DNA of 64,000 nt. Origin: Cupriavidus sp. IDO. GTDB lineage: Bacteria; Pseudomonadota; Gammaproteobacteria; Burkholderiales; Burkholderiaceae. The stretch spans positions 100,091-164,090 of the forward strand of contig NZ_JWMA01000018.1 of NCBI RefSeq assembly GCF_000812465.1, written 5' to 3'. The notes under the pieces were generated by a model. That model was not told the origin of the DNA. It saw nothing but the letters and a program-made list of their open reading frames with translations, and did not search any database. Shown here in pieces: positions 38,295-46,854 of the stretch. Position 1 is the stretch's first letter, and every line of letters starts with the position of its first letter. The translations under genes and the position numbers were made by a program.

Positions 38295-39224
38295 ATGCCG
38301 CACCGCAGCCAGAAGCAGCAGACCGAATTCACCCGCCAGCGCCTGGGCCGCCCGGAATCGGGCTGGCGCCAGCGCTGGTACACCATCATCTTCGAAGCCG
38401 ACACGCGCGACGGCAGGCTGTTCGACGTTGCGCTGCTGATCGCCATCGTGGCGAGCGTGCTGGTGGTGATGCTGGACAGCCTGCCCGCGGTGCACGACCG
38501 GCTCGGCACGCTGTTCACGGTGCTGGAATGGATGTTCACACTGTTCTTCACCGCCGAGTATGCGATGCGCATCCTGGTGGTGCGGCGGCCATGGCGCTAC
38601 GTGTTCAGCTTCTACGGCGTGATCGACTTCATCTCGATCATGCCGACGTGGCTCGCCTTCTTCCTGCCCGAGCTGGCGTTCCTGATCGACGTCCGGCTGC
38701 TGCGGCTGCTGCGCGTGTTCCGGATCCTCAAGCTCACGGTGTACTTCGAGGAAGCCGAGATCCTCTATCGCGCGCTGGCCAACAGCCGCCGCAAGATCTT
38801 CGTGTTCCTGGGCACGGTGTTCATCATCACCGTGATCCTCGGCACGGTGATGTACGTGGTGGAAGGCCCGCAGCACGGCTTTACTAGCATCCCCGTCAGC
38901 ATGTACTGGGCGGTCGTTACGCTTACCACCACGGGCTTCGGCGACATGGTGCCCAAGACGCCCCTGGGGCAGTTCATCACTTCACTGACCATCCTGCTGG
39001 GCTACGGCATCATTGCCTTCCCTACCGGCATCGTCGGCGCCGAGCTGGCGGCCAGTATCATGAAGCGGCCGTTGACCACGCGCACCTGCACGCATTGCCT
39101 GACCGAGGGCCACGAACCCGACGCGCAGTACTGCAAGCACTGCGGCAGCCATCTGCCGGCATACCAGAACGATCGTCCGGAGGTGCCGGGCGGCGCGGCC
39201 GGCAGCAGCCGGAAAGACGCCTGA
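38295..39224 (+). CDS. voltage-gated-type potassium/ion channel with C-terminal Cys4 motif
   Basis: A 309-residue six-helix channel. S1 is at about residues 44 to 62, S2 at 72 to 95, S3 at 104 to 124. S4 is at 131 to 148 with regularly spaced Arg (RLLRLLRVFRILK). S5 is at 168 to 189, the pore filter is TTTGFGD at 211 to 217, and S6 at 226 to 250. After S6 a CTHC (265, 268) and a CKHC (280, 283) form a probable zinc ribbon. The filter differs from TVGYG at the Val and Tyr positions, so selectivity is inferred. It sits 18 bases after glcD and 31 bases before glcE, within the glycolate oxidase operon. Confidence 0.88.
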   Translation: MPHRSQKQQTEFTRQRLGRPESGWRQRWYTIIFEADTRDGRLFDVALLIAIVASVLVVMLDSLPAVHDRLGTLFTVLEWMFTLFFTAEYAMRILVVRRPWRYVFSFYGVIDFISIMPTWLAFFLPELAFLIDVRLLRLLRVFRILKLTVYFEEAEILYRALANSRRKIFVFLGTVFIITVILGTVMYVVEGPQHGFTSIPVSMYWAVVTLTTTGFGDMVPKTPLGQFITSLTILLGYGIIAFPTGIVGAELAASIMKRPLTTRTCTHCLTEGHEPDAQYCKHCGSHLPAYQNDRPEVPGGAAGSSRKDA

Positions 39225-39255
39225 GCGACCAACGAGAACCCATACCCGGACCCAC

Positions 39256-40350
39256 ATGCAAGCCATCCTCGACTCCTTCAGCGATGCCGTCCGGCATGCC
39301 ACGGATACCCACACAGCACTGCGCCTGCGCGGTGGCGGCAGCAAGGACTTCTATGGCCAGGCCCTGGAGGGCCAGGTGCTGGACACCCGTGCCTATCGCG
39401 GCATCGTCGAATACGATCCGGCCGAGCTGGTCATCACGGCGCGCTGCGGCACGCCGCTGGCGGAGATCGAAGCCACGCTGGCGGAAAAGCGCCAGATCCT
39501 GGCCTTCGAGCCGCCGCACTTCGCCGCGCCTGGACAGGCCAGCGCCGCCACCATCGGCGGAGCCGTGGCAGCGGGCCTGTCGGGGCCGCGCCGGCAGTCG
39601 GTCGGCGCGCTGCGTGACTTCGTCCTGGGCGCGCAGCTGATGGACGGCCGCGGCGAGGTGATGAACTTCGGCGGCCAGGTGATGAAGAACGTGGCCGGTT
39701 ATGACGTGTCGCGTCTGCTGGCGGGTTCGCTCGGCACGCTGGGCCTGATCCTGGAGGTATCGCTGAAGGTGCTGCCCGCGCCCTTCGACGACGCCACGCT
39801 GCGCTTTGCCATGACGCAGGCGGAAGCCATCGACCGCCTCAACCAGTGGGGCGGCCAGCCGCTACCGATCGCGGCCTCCGCGTGGCATGACGGCGTGCTG
39901 CATGTGCGGCTCTCCGGTGCAGCCGCCGCGGTGCGTGCCGCGCGTGAAAAGCTCGGCGGCGAGCCGTTCGATCAAGCGGAAGCGATTGCGCTGTGGCAAT
40001 CGCTGCGCGAGCAGGCGCATCCCTTCTTTGCGCCCGCGCTCGGTGGCCGCGCGCTGTGGCGTCTTGCCATGCCGCCCACGGCCGCGCCGCTCGACCTGCC
40101 CGGCGCCCAGCTGATCGAATGGGGCGGCGGCCAGCGCTGGTGGCTGCCTGACGACAGCACCGACGCCGGCACGGTACGCGCCGTGGCGCAGGCTGCCGGC
40201 GGCCACGCCACGCTGTTCCGCAACGGCGACAAGTCTGTGGGCGTGTTCACGCCGCTGTCGTCGCCGCTGGCTGCGATCCATACCCGGCTGAAGGCGTCGT
40301 TCGACCCGGCGGGCATCTTCAACCCGCGGCGCATGTATCCCGGCCTCTAG
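39256..40350 (+). CDS. glcE: glycolate oxidase subunit GlcE (FAD-binding)
   Basis: A 364-residue FAD-binding subunit of glycolate oxidase. It begins with a LRLRGGGSKDFYG segment and contains FEPPHFAAPGQASAATIGG, AAGLSGPRRQSVGALRDFVLG and VMKNVAGYDVSRLLAGSLGTLGLI, all typical of GlcE. The C-terminal half is more variable and ends FNPRRMYPGL. It starts at ATG 39256. It precedes glcF by 47 bases. Confidence 0.95.
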   Translation: MQAILDSFSDAVRHATDTHTALRLRGGGSKDFYGQALEGQVLDTRAYRGIVEYDPAELVITARCGTPLAEIEATLAEKRQILAFEPPHFAAPGQASAATIGGAVAAGLSGPRRQSVGALRDFVLGAQLMDGRGEVMNFGGQVMKNVAGYDVSRLLAGSLGTLGLILEVSLKVLPAPFDDATLRFAMTQAEAIDRLNQWGGQPLPIAASAWHDGVLHVRLSGAAAAVRAAREKLGGEPFDQAEAIALWQSLREQAHPFFAPALGGRALWRLAMPPTAAPLDLPGAQLIEWGGGQRWWLPDDSTDAGTVRAVAQAAGGHATLFRNGDKSVGVFTPLSSPLAAIHTRLKASFDPAGIFNPRRMYPGL

Positions 40351-40397
40351 ACCAGGTTCAGCATCCGTTCAACGCCCAGGCAACCCCACCCCACATC

Positions 40398-41651
40398 ATG
40401 CAAACGACCCTGGCCGATTTTCTGCGCAACACCCCCGAAGGCGAGGAAGCCAAGTCCATCGTCGGCAAGTGCGTGCATTGCGGCTTCTGTACCGCCACCT
40501 GCCCCACTTACCAGCTGATCGGTGATGAACTGGATGGCCCGCGCGGGCGCATCTACCTGATGAAGCAGGTGCTGGAAGGCAATGCGATCACCGAAAGCAC
40601 GCGGCTGCACCTGGACCGCTGCCTGACCTGCCGCAACTGCGAATCGACCTGCCCGTCGGGCGTGCGATACGGCCGCCTGGTGGATATCGGCCGCCAGATC
40701 GTGGACGACCGCCTGGAAGCCGAGGGCATCCGCCGCCCGGCGCGCGAGCGCATCGCGCGCTGGGTGCTGCGCGAAGGGCTGACGCGGCCTGCCCTGTTCG
40801 GCCCGGCGCTGAAGTTCGGGCAGATGGTACGGCCGATGTTGCCCGGAACATTGCGCAACAAGGTGCCGGCACTGAACCATACGTCCGAGCCCGGCACGTG
40901 GCCGCGCAATGTACACGCGCGCAAGATGTTGTTGCTCGACGGTTGCGTGCAGCCATCGATGTCGCCCAACATCAATGCCGCAACCGCGCGTGTGTTCGAC
41001 CGCGTCGGCGTCCAACTCATCGTGGCGCGCGAGGCCGGCTGCTGCGGCGCCATCCGCTTTCACACCGGCGACCACCACGGCGGTCTCGACAATATGCGCC
41101 GCAATATCGATGCATGGTGGCCGCATATCGAAGCCGGCGCGGAAGCCATCGTGATGACGGCATCCGGTTGCGGCGCGCTGGTGAAGGACTACGGCCATTT
41201 GTTGCGCGACGATCCGAAGTACGCCGAACGTGCGCGCCGCGTGTCGGCGCTCACGCGCGACCTGTCGGAGATCCTGCCCGACTTTGCCGGCGACCTGCAC
41301 GCACAGGCCGGGGCGGTGCCGCGCGACAACCGGCGCGTGGCCTGGCACCCGCCCTGCACGCTGCAGCACGGCCAGCAGATCCGCGGCAAAGTGGAAGCGC
41401 TCTTGACCGGCCTCGGCGTGGAGGTCAAACTCTGCGCTGACAGCCACCTGTGCTGCGGCTCGGCGGGCACGTATTCGGTGCTGCAGCCGGAACTGGCCTA
41501 CCGCCTGCGCGACGACAAGCTCGCCAACCTGCAGGCCACGCAGCCCGAAGCCATCGTGTCGGCCAATATCGGCTGCATCACCCATCTGCAGAGCGGCACC
41601 GAAACGCCGGTGATGCACTGGATCGAGCTGGTGGACCGCATGCTCGGCTGA
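40398..41651 (+). CDS. glcF: glycolate oxidase iron-sulfur subunit GlcF
   Basis: A 417-residue electron-transfer subunit. Two 4Fe-4S clusters are encoded near the N-terminus (CVHCGFCTATCP and CLTCRNCESTCP). Two CCG-type cysteine-rich domains follow, visible as EAGCCGAIRFH and SHLCCGSAGTY. It passes electrons from GlcD/GlcE towards the respiratory chain at the inner membrane. It starts at ATG 40398 and ends the glc operon. Confidence 0.96.
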   Translation: MQTTLADFLRNTPEGEEAKSIVGKCVHCGFCTATCPTYQLIGDELDGPRGRIYLMKQVLEGNAITESTRLHLDRCLTCRNCESTCPSGVRYGRLVDIGRQIVDDRLEAEGIRRPARERIARWVLREGLTRPALFGPALKFGQMVRPMLPGTLRNKVPALNHTSEPGTWPRNVHARKMLLLDGCVQPSMSPNINAATARVFDRVGVQLIVAREAGCCGAIRFHTGDHHGGLDNMRRNIDAWWPHIEAGAEAIVMTASGCGALVKDYGHLLRDDPKYAERARRVSALTRDLSEILPDFAGDLHAQAGAVPRDNRRVAWHPPCTLQHGQQIRGKVEALLTGLGVEVKLCADSHLCCGSAGTYSVLQPELAYRLRDDKLANLQATQPEAIVSANIGCITHLQSGTETPVMHWIELVDRMLG

Positions 41652-41721
41652 AGCGCGTAGCATGGGGCGGCTCGGCGTGCCTCCGCACGGCTGCGCATGA
41701 TATCCAGACAAAGAACGCCCC

Positions 41722-42111
41722 ATGCTCCAGACTTTTGCCATCCTCCTGGTTTTCCAATCCGTCGGCGAGGTGATCAGCTACGCGCTGCACCTGCCCGTGC
41801 CCGGCCCCGTGCTGGGCATGATCCTGCTGTTCGGCTGGCTCGTCTTTGACGACCGCCTGCTGCCCATCATCCAGGGCACCACCACCGAACTGCTCAAGCA
41901 TCTTTCGCTGCTGTTCGTGCCGGCCGGCGTCGGCATCATGGTCCACGCCAACCGCATCGAAGGCGAGTGGATGCCGATCCTGATCTCGCTGGTGATCTCC
42001 ACCTGGCTGGCGATCGCCACCACCGCCGTGGTCACGCGAATGCTGATGCGCAAGCCGTCCGAGCCCTCGGCGCAGCCTGCCGACACGGCCATCAAGGGAG
42101 ACCAGGCATGA
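41722..42111 (+). CDS. lrgA: CidA/LrgA family membrane protein
   Basis: A 129-residue hydrophobic protein with four predicted helices. It has the CidA/LrgA hallmarks LPVPGPVLGMILLF and LKHLSLLFVPAGVGIM. The family is described as holin-like and linked with murein hydrolase control, and more recently with export of small molecules such as pyruvate or glycolate. That last role would fit the adjacent glycolate oxidase operon, but this is inference. It overlaps lrgB by ATGA. Confidence 0.92.
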   Translation: MLQTFAILLVFQSVGEVISYALHLPVPGPVLGMILLFGWLVFDDRLLPIIQGTTTELLKHLSLLFVPAGVGIMVHANRIEGEWMPILISLVISTWLAIATTAVVTRMLMRKPSEPSAQPADTAIKGDQA

Positions 42112-42833
42112 TGACGCCCCGCCTCAACGAGATCTGGGTCTATCTGGCCGCCAGCCCGCTGGTGGGGCTGACGGCAACGCTGCTGGCGTACGTCTTCGCG
42201 TTCCGAATCTACGAGCGCTCGCGTTTCTCGCCGCTGGCCAATCCGGTGATGATCGCGGTGGCTTTGCTGGTCACGGTGCTGACCGTCACCGGCACGCCGT
42301 ATAAGACCTACTTCGACGGCGCGCAGTTCGTGCACTTCCTGCTCGGCCCCGCCACGGTGGCGCTGGCCGTGCCGCTCTACCTGCAACTGCCCAAGCTGCG
42401 CACGCATGTGCTGCCGCTGCTGATCGGGCTGGTAGCGGGCTCGGTGGTGGCGGTGGTGTCGGCGGTCGGCATCGCGTACCTGCTGGGCGCGTCGCCGGAA
42501 ACGGTGCGCTCGCTCGCGCCAAAGTCGGTCACCATCCCGATCGCGATGGGCGTGGCGGAGAAGATCGGCGGGCTGCCCTCGCTCACGGCCGTGCTGGTGA
42601 TGGCCACCGGCATCATCGGCGCCATCAGCGCGACCAGCGTGCTGAACCTGCTGCGCATTCGCGACTACAGCGTGCGCGGCTTTGCCACCGGTGTGGCCGC
42701 GCACGGCATCGGCACCGCGCGCGCGTTCCAGGTGAACCAGGAGGCTGGCGCGTTCGCCGCGCTGGGCATGGGCCTGAATGGCGTGCTGACGGCCATCATG
42801 GTGCCCGTGCTGGCCGCCTGGATGCCACACTGA
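42108..42833 (+). CDS. lrgB: CidB/LrgB family membrane protein
   Basis: A 241-residue inner-membrane protein with several helices. Signature segments are FVHFLLGPATVALAVPLY, SVTIPIAMGVAEKIGGLPSL and GIGTARAFQVNQEAGAFAALGM. It partners LrgA/CidA. I start at ATG 42108, overlapping the lrgA stop by ATGA; a second ATG follows immediately at 42111. Some plant and bacterial LrgAB homologues transport glycolate/glycerate, so its position after glcDEF is suggestive. Confidence 0.93.
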   Translation: MMTPRLNEIWVYLAASPLVGLTATLLAYVFAFRIYERSRFSPLANPVMIAVALLVTVLTVTGTPYKTYFDGAQFVHFLLGPATVALAVPLYLQLPKLRTHVLPLLIGLVAGSVVAVVSAVGIAYLLGASPETVRSLAPKSVTIPIAMGVAEKIGGLPSLTAVLVMATGIIGAISATSVLNLLRIRDYSVRGFATGVAAHGIGTARAFQVNQEAGAFAALGMGLNGVLTAIMVPVLAAWMPH

Positions 42834-42909
42834 CAGCCTCCTGACAGTACGCTGTCAGCAGCCCCCGCTCATGATGCGATCTCCCATCCCTGTGACCGAG
42901 GAGTCCATC

Positions 42910-43281
42910 ATGAGCAACCGCCTGATCAACTGGCTCGAAATTCCCGTCGTCGACATGAACCGTGCCGTGCACTTTTACGAGCAGGTATTCCAGACCCAAC
43001 TCAAGCGCGAGACCATGAGCCAGATCGACATGGCCGTCTTTCCGCATCCGGACCCGGGTGGCGCGCTGGTGGCCGGCGAGGGCTATCGCCCCAGCAACTA
43101 CTACGGGCCGGTGCCGTACCTGCACGCGCCGGCGCTCGATGCCCTGCTGGCGCGCGCCACCCAGGCCGGCGGCAAGACCGTGTTCGGCCCGCTGCAGTTG
43201 CCGGGCGACATCGGCCGCATCGCGCATATCACCGACAGCGAAGGCAACCGCATCGGGCTGCACGAGCCGATCGCCGGCTGA
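42910..43281 (+). CDS. VOC-family protein (glyoxalase-like)
   Basis: A 123-residue vicinal-oxygen-chelate protein of one betaalphabetabetabeta pair. It opens with NWLEIPVVDMNRAVHFYEQVF and ends with GDIGRIAHITDSEGNRIGLHEP, which carries the conserved His and Glu region. ATG 42910 is preferred because GAGGAG lies just upstream. The WYL regulator GTG starts 11 bases after its stop, so the pair is probably one unit. The substrate is unknown. Confidence 0.88.
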   Translation: MSNRLINWLEIPVVDMNRAVHFYEQVFQTQLKRETMSQIDMAVFPHPDPGGALVAGEGYRPSNYYGPVPYLHAPALDALLARATQAGGKTVFGPLQLPGDIGRIAHITDSEGNRIGLHEPIAG

Positions 43282-43292
43282 CCGGAACGCCT

Positions 43293-43985
43293 GTGAGCCG
43301 CCGCGCCGACCGCCTCTTCCAGATCGTCCAGGTCCTGCGCGGGCGCCGCCTGACCACGGCGGCGCTGCTGGCGCAGCGGCTCGGCGTGTCGGAACGCACG
43401 GTCTACCGTGACATCCAGGCGCTCTCGCTGTCAGGCGTGCCGGTCGAAGGCGAGGCCGGCATCGGCTACCGGCTGCGTGCCGATTTCGATGTCCCGCCGC
43501 TGATGTTCACCGCACTGGAAGTTGAAGCCCTGGTGGCCGGCCTGCGCCTGCTGAAGGCCTGGGGCGGCGGCAACCTGGCAGCCGCTGCCGATCCCGCGCT
43601 GGAAAAGCTGATGGCCGCGCTGCCGCCGCCGCGCCGCCTGGCGGCGCAGCAGAGCCGCGTGTTCGCGCCCGAGTATGTCAACCAGGCGCAGGTGCGCGAG
43701 GCTTTCGACGTCGTGCACGGCGCACTGAACGCGCAGCAGCTGCTATTGCTCGACTACTGCGACGCGCAGCAGCGCGTGACCGAGCGCGTGGTGCAGCCGC
43801 TGGGGCTCTTCTTCTGGGGCAACGCGTGGCTGCTGGCGGCGTGGTGCACGACCCGCACCGACTACCGCAGCTTCCGGCTGGACCGGTGCCGCGCGATCCG
43901 GATGCTGGACGACCACTTCCACGAAACGCCGGACCGCTCGCTCAATGGCTTCCTGCGCGCAGTGCGGGCCAGTGGTGCGGGTTAG
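43293..43985 (+). CDS. YafY/WYL-domain transcriptional regulator
   Basis: A 230-residue regulator. The N-terminal helix-turn-helix (LTTAALLAQRLGVSERTVYRDIQAL) is followed by a WYL domain from about residue 145, visible as VVQPLGLFFWGNAWLLAAWC and YRSFRLDRCRAIRML. WYL regulators sense small ligands or nucleic-acid species. GTG 43293 is the start. It follows the VOC gene by 11 bases and shares a four-base tail-to-tail overlap (TTAG) with the convergent gpx gene. Confidence 0.92.
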   Translation: MSRRADRLFQIVQVLRGRRLTTAALLAQRLGVSERTVYRDIQALSLSGVPVEGEAGIGYRLRADFDVPPLMFTALEVEALVAGLRLLKAWGGGNLAAAADPALEKLMAALPPPRRLAAQQSRVFAPEYVNQAQVREAFDVVHGALNAQQLLLLDYCDAQQRVTERVVQPLGLFFWGNAWLLAAWCTTRTDYRSFRLDRCRAIRMLDDHFHETPDRSLNGFLRAVRASGAG

Positions 43986-44476
43986 GCCGAAGGGTCAGCC
44001 AGCAGCGTCTCGATATCGCCGCGGATCTCTTCCGGCTTGGTCATCGGCGCGTAGCGCTTGTAGATGGTGCCGTCACGGCGCAGCAGGAATTTTGTGAAAT
44101 TCCATTTGATCGCCTGCGTGCCGAGCACGCCGCGCTTCTCGCTGGTCAGCCACTGGTAGAGCGGGTGCGCTTCCGGACCGTTCACGTCGATCTTGGCGAA
44201 CATCGGGAACGTCACGGAAAAGCGCGACTCGCAGAACTGGCCGATCTGCTGCGCATCGCCCGGCTCCTGCTTGCCGAACTGGTTGCACGGAAAGCCCAGC
44301 ACCTCCATCCCCTTCCCGGAATATTCATCCTGCAGCTTCTGCAAGCCCGCGTACTGCGGCGTGAATCCGCACTCGCTGGCGGTGTTGACGATGAGCAGCA
44401 CCTTGCCCTGGAATTTCGACAGCGGCACCGGCTGGCCGGCAAGGGAACTGGCTTCGAACTGATAGACGTTACTCAT
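43982..44476 (-). CDS. gpx: glutathione peroxidase family protein (Cys type)
   Basis: A 164-residue thiol peroxidase. The peroxidatic Cys lies in NTASECGFTPQY at about residue 37. The partner Gln and resolving-type Cys lie in LGFPCNQFGKQEPG, and the Trp/Asn of the tetrad in KWNFTKFLL. These enzymes usually use thioredoxin or glutathione to reduce hydroperoxides. The start is ATG 44476, preceded by GGAG. Its stop overlaps that of the WYL gene. It adds to the oxidative-stress genes of this window. Confidence 0.94.
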   Translation of the reverse strand: MSNVYQFEASSLAGQPVPLSKFQGKVLLIVNTASECGFTPQYAGLQKLQDEYSGKGMEVLGFPCNQFGKQEPGDAQQIGQFCESRFSVTFPMFAKIDVNGPEAHPLYQWLTSEKRGVLGTQAIKWNFTKFLLRRDGTIYKRYAPMTKPEEIRGDIETLLADPSA

Positions 44477-44532
44477 GGCGGACTCCTCTGTGTGAATGAA
44501 GCATACCGCCGCGGGGCCGGGCGCGCACGACG

Positions 44533-45672
44533 TCAGATGACATTGAGATGCTCGGTGCCGGCACCAAGATCGGTGTCCTTGGAGCTGGCGCTGTGCAGCT
44601 TGATCATCAGCCGCAGGTCATTGAGCGAATCGGCATTGCGCAGCGCGTCCTCATAGGTGATCTTGCCGGCCTCGTAGAGATCGAACAGTGCCTGGTCGAA
44701 CGAGATCATGCCCTGCTCGCGCGACTTCTTGATCACCTCCTTGAGCTCGTGGATCTCGCCCCTGAAGATGAGGTCTGCCACCAGCGGCGTGCCGATCATG
44801 ATTTCCACCGCCGGCACGCGGCCCTTGCGACCGGCGCGCGGCAGCAGGCGCTGCGAGATCATCGCCTTCAGGTTGAGCGACAGGTCGATCAGCAACTGCT
44901 GGCGCTTCTCCTCGGGGAAGAAGTTGACGATGCGGTCGATGGCCTGGTTGGCATTGTTGGCGTGCAGCGTGGCCAGGCACAGGTGGCCGGTTTCCGCGTA
45001 CTGCATCGCGTATTCCATCGTTTCGCGGTCACGGATTTCGCCGATCAGGATTACGTCCGGCGCCTGACGCAGCGTGTTCTTCAGCGCGATGTGCCAGGAC
45101 TCGGTATCGATGCCGACCTCGCGCTGCGTAACGATGCAGTTCTGGTGGGCATGCACATATTCGATCGGGTCCTCGATGGTGATGATGTGGCCGTACGAGT
45201 GCGCATTGCGATGATCCAGCATCGCGGCCAGCGAGGTCGACTTGCCCGAGCCCGTCGCGCCGGTCACGATCACCAGGCCGCGCTTGGACATCACGATCTC
45301 GTGCAGCGATTCCGGCAGATCAAGATCGGCCACCGACGGGATCTGCGTGTTGATGGTCCGCACCACCATCCCTGCCTTGCCCTGCTGGATGAAGGCCGAG
45401 ACGCGGAAGCGCCCGGCCTTGGGCGCAGTGATCGCAAAGTTGCATTCGCGGCTGACGTCGAATTCGCTCGCCTGCCGCTCGTTCATGATCGAGCGCACCA
45501 GGCCGAGTGCCTGGGTCGGGTTGAGCGGCTGCTGCGAAACCGGCGTGATCTTGCCGTCGACCTTGATGGCGGGCGGAAAGTCCGAGGTGATGAACAGGTC
45601 CGAGCCGCGGTTGCTCACCATGAGCTCCAGCAGGTCGTTGATGTACTTGGCGGCGGAATCGCGATCGAGCAT
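44533..45672 (-). CDS. pilU: twitching motility ATPase PilU
   Basis: A 379-residue PilT-like hexameric ATPase that assists type IV pilus retraction. Walker A is VTGATGSGKSTSLAAML at about residue 135, the Asp box ITIEDPIEYVH follows, and the His-box segment GHLCLATLHANNANQAIDRI is present. The N-terminal opening DLLELMVSNRGSDLFITSD and the longer C-terminal tail distinguish PilU from PilT. It lies 73 bases downstream of pilT, the standard pilT-pilU order. Confidence 0.95.
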   Translation of the reverse strand: MLDRDSAAKYINDLLELMVSNRGSDLFITSDFPPAIKVDGKITPVSQQPLNPTQALGLVRSIMNERQASEFDVSRECNFAITAPKAGRFRVSAFIQQGKAGMVVRTINTQIPSVADLDLPESLHEIVMSKRGLVIVTGATGSGKSTSLAAMLDHRNAHSYGHIITIEDPIEYVHAHQNCIVTQREVGIDTESWHIALKNTLRQAPDVILIGEIRDRETMEYAMQYAETGHLCLATLHANNANQAIDRIVNFFPEEKRQQLLIDLSLNLKAMISQRLLPRAGRKGRVPAVEIMIGTPLVADLIFRGEIHELKEVIKKSREQGMISFDQALFDLYEAGKITYEDALRNADSLNDLRLMIKLHSASSKDTDLGAGTEHLNVI

Positions 45673-45745
45673 GGCGGTGTCCTGCAGGAATGCGGCCGCT
45701 GCGCGGTGGCAGCGGCCAGAAGGCTTGGCGGCGTTGGCGCGAGCC

Positions 45746-46789
45746 TCAGCCCATGAACGCGTCCGGATTTTTGGCGATCGCGCGCGCGTCGTTGTAGCTG
45801 ATCATGCTGCGCTTGATCAGGTCCGACAGGCACTGGTCCAGCGTCTGCATGCCCAGTCCGCTGCTGGTCTGCATCATCGAGTACATCTGTGCGATCTTGT
45901 TTTCGCGAATCAGGTGGCGGATGGCCGGCGTGGCGATCATGATCTCGTGCGCCGCGGTACGGCCGTTGCCGTCGCGGGTCTTGAGCAGCGTCTGCGAGAT
46001 GACCGCCTCGAGCGATTCGGACAACATGGTGCGCACCATGTCCTTCTCTTCGGGCGGAAACACGTCGACCACACGGTCGATGGTCTTAGCCGCGGAACTG
46101 GTGTGCAGCGTGCCGAAGACCAGGTGGCCGGTTTCCGCCGCGGTCAGCGCCAGGCGGATGGTTTCCAGGTCGCGCAGTTCGCCCACCAGGATCACGTCCG
46201 GGTCTTCACGCAGCGCGGAGCGCAGCGCGTTGGCAAACGAATGCGTGTGCGGCCCCAGTTCGCGCTGGTTGATCAGGCTCTTCTTGGAGTTGTGGACAAA
46301 TTCGATCGGGTCTTCCACCGTCAGGATGTGACCCATGTCGTTTTCATTGCGATGGTCGACCATCGCCGCCAGCGTGGTGGACTTGCCGGAACCAGTCGGG
46401 CCGGTCACCAGCACGAGGCCGCGCGGCTTCATGCACAGATCGCCGAACACCGCCGGTGCGCGCAGGTCTTCCAGCGTCAGCACCTTGGACGGAATCGTAC
46501 GGAATACCGCGGCGGCGCCGCGCTGCGTGTTATAGGCGTTGACTCGGAAACGCGACAGCCCCGAGATCTCGAACGAGAAATCGATTTCGAGCCGTTCTTC
46601 GTAGGTCTTGCGCTGGGAGTCGCTCATGATGTCGTACACCATGGCGTGGACATCCTTGTGCCCCATCGGCGCGATATTGATACGGCGCATGTCGCCGTGA
46701 ATACGCACCATCGGCGGCATGTCCGACGATAGATGAAGATCGGACGCCTTGTTCTTGACGGCGAAAGACAATAGCTGTGCGATGTCCAT
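45746..46789 (-). CDS. pilT: type IV pilus retraction ATPase PilT
   Basis: A 347-residue ATPase that powers pilus retraction and twitching. The N-terminus has ASDLHLSSDMPPMVRIHGDMRRI. Walker A is VTGPTGSGKSTTLAAMVD. The Asp box is LTVEDPIEFVHNSKKSLINQRE, followed by Walker B DVILVGELRD and GHLVFGTLHTSSAAKTIDRVVDVFP. The start ATG 46789 lies only 65 bases from the divergent yggS start, so promoters overlap there. Confidence 0.97.
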   Translation of the reverse strand: MDIAQLLSFAVKNKASDLHLSSDMPPMVRIHGDMRRINIAPMGHKDVHAMVYDIMSDSQRKTYEERLEIDFSFEISGLSRFRVNAYNTQRGAAAVFRTIPSKVLTLEDLRAPAVFGDLCMKPRGLVLVTGPTGSGKSTTLAAMVDHRNENDMGHILTVEDPIEFVHNSKKSLINQRELGPHTHSFANALRSALREDPDVILVGELRDLETIRLALTAAETGHLVFGTLHTSSAAKTIDRVVDVFPPEEKDMVRTMLSESLEAVISQTLLKTRDGNGRTAAHEIMIATPAIRHLIRENKIAQMYSMMQTSSGLGMQTLDQCLSDLIKRSMISYNDARAIAKNPDAFMG

Positions 46790-46790
46790 C

Positions 46791-46796
46791 TATAAT
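46791..46796 (+). promoter_or_regulatory. candidate -10 box of yggS-proC
   Basis: A perfect TATAAT in the 65-base pilT/yggS divergent gap, about 60 bases before the yggS ATG. No good -35 is found at 16 to 18 bases; a TTGACG lies 30 bases upstream. Confidence 0.35.
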
Positions 46797-46854
46797 GACC
46801 CCACCCTGATAATTGTTAGTACTTTTCGTACTTCTTCTGTATGTCCGCCGGATT

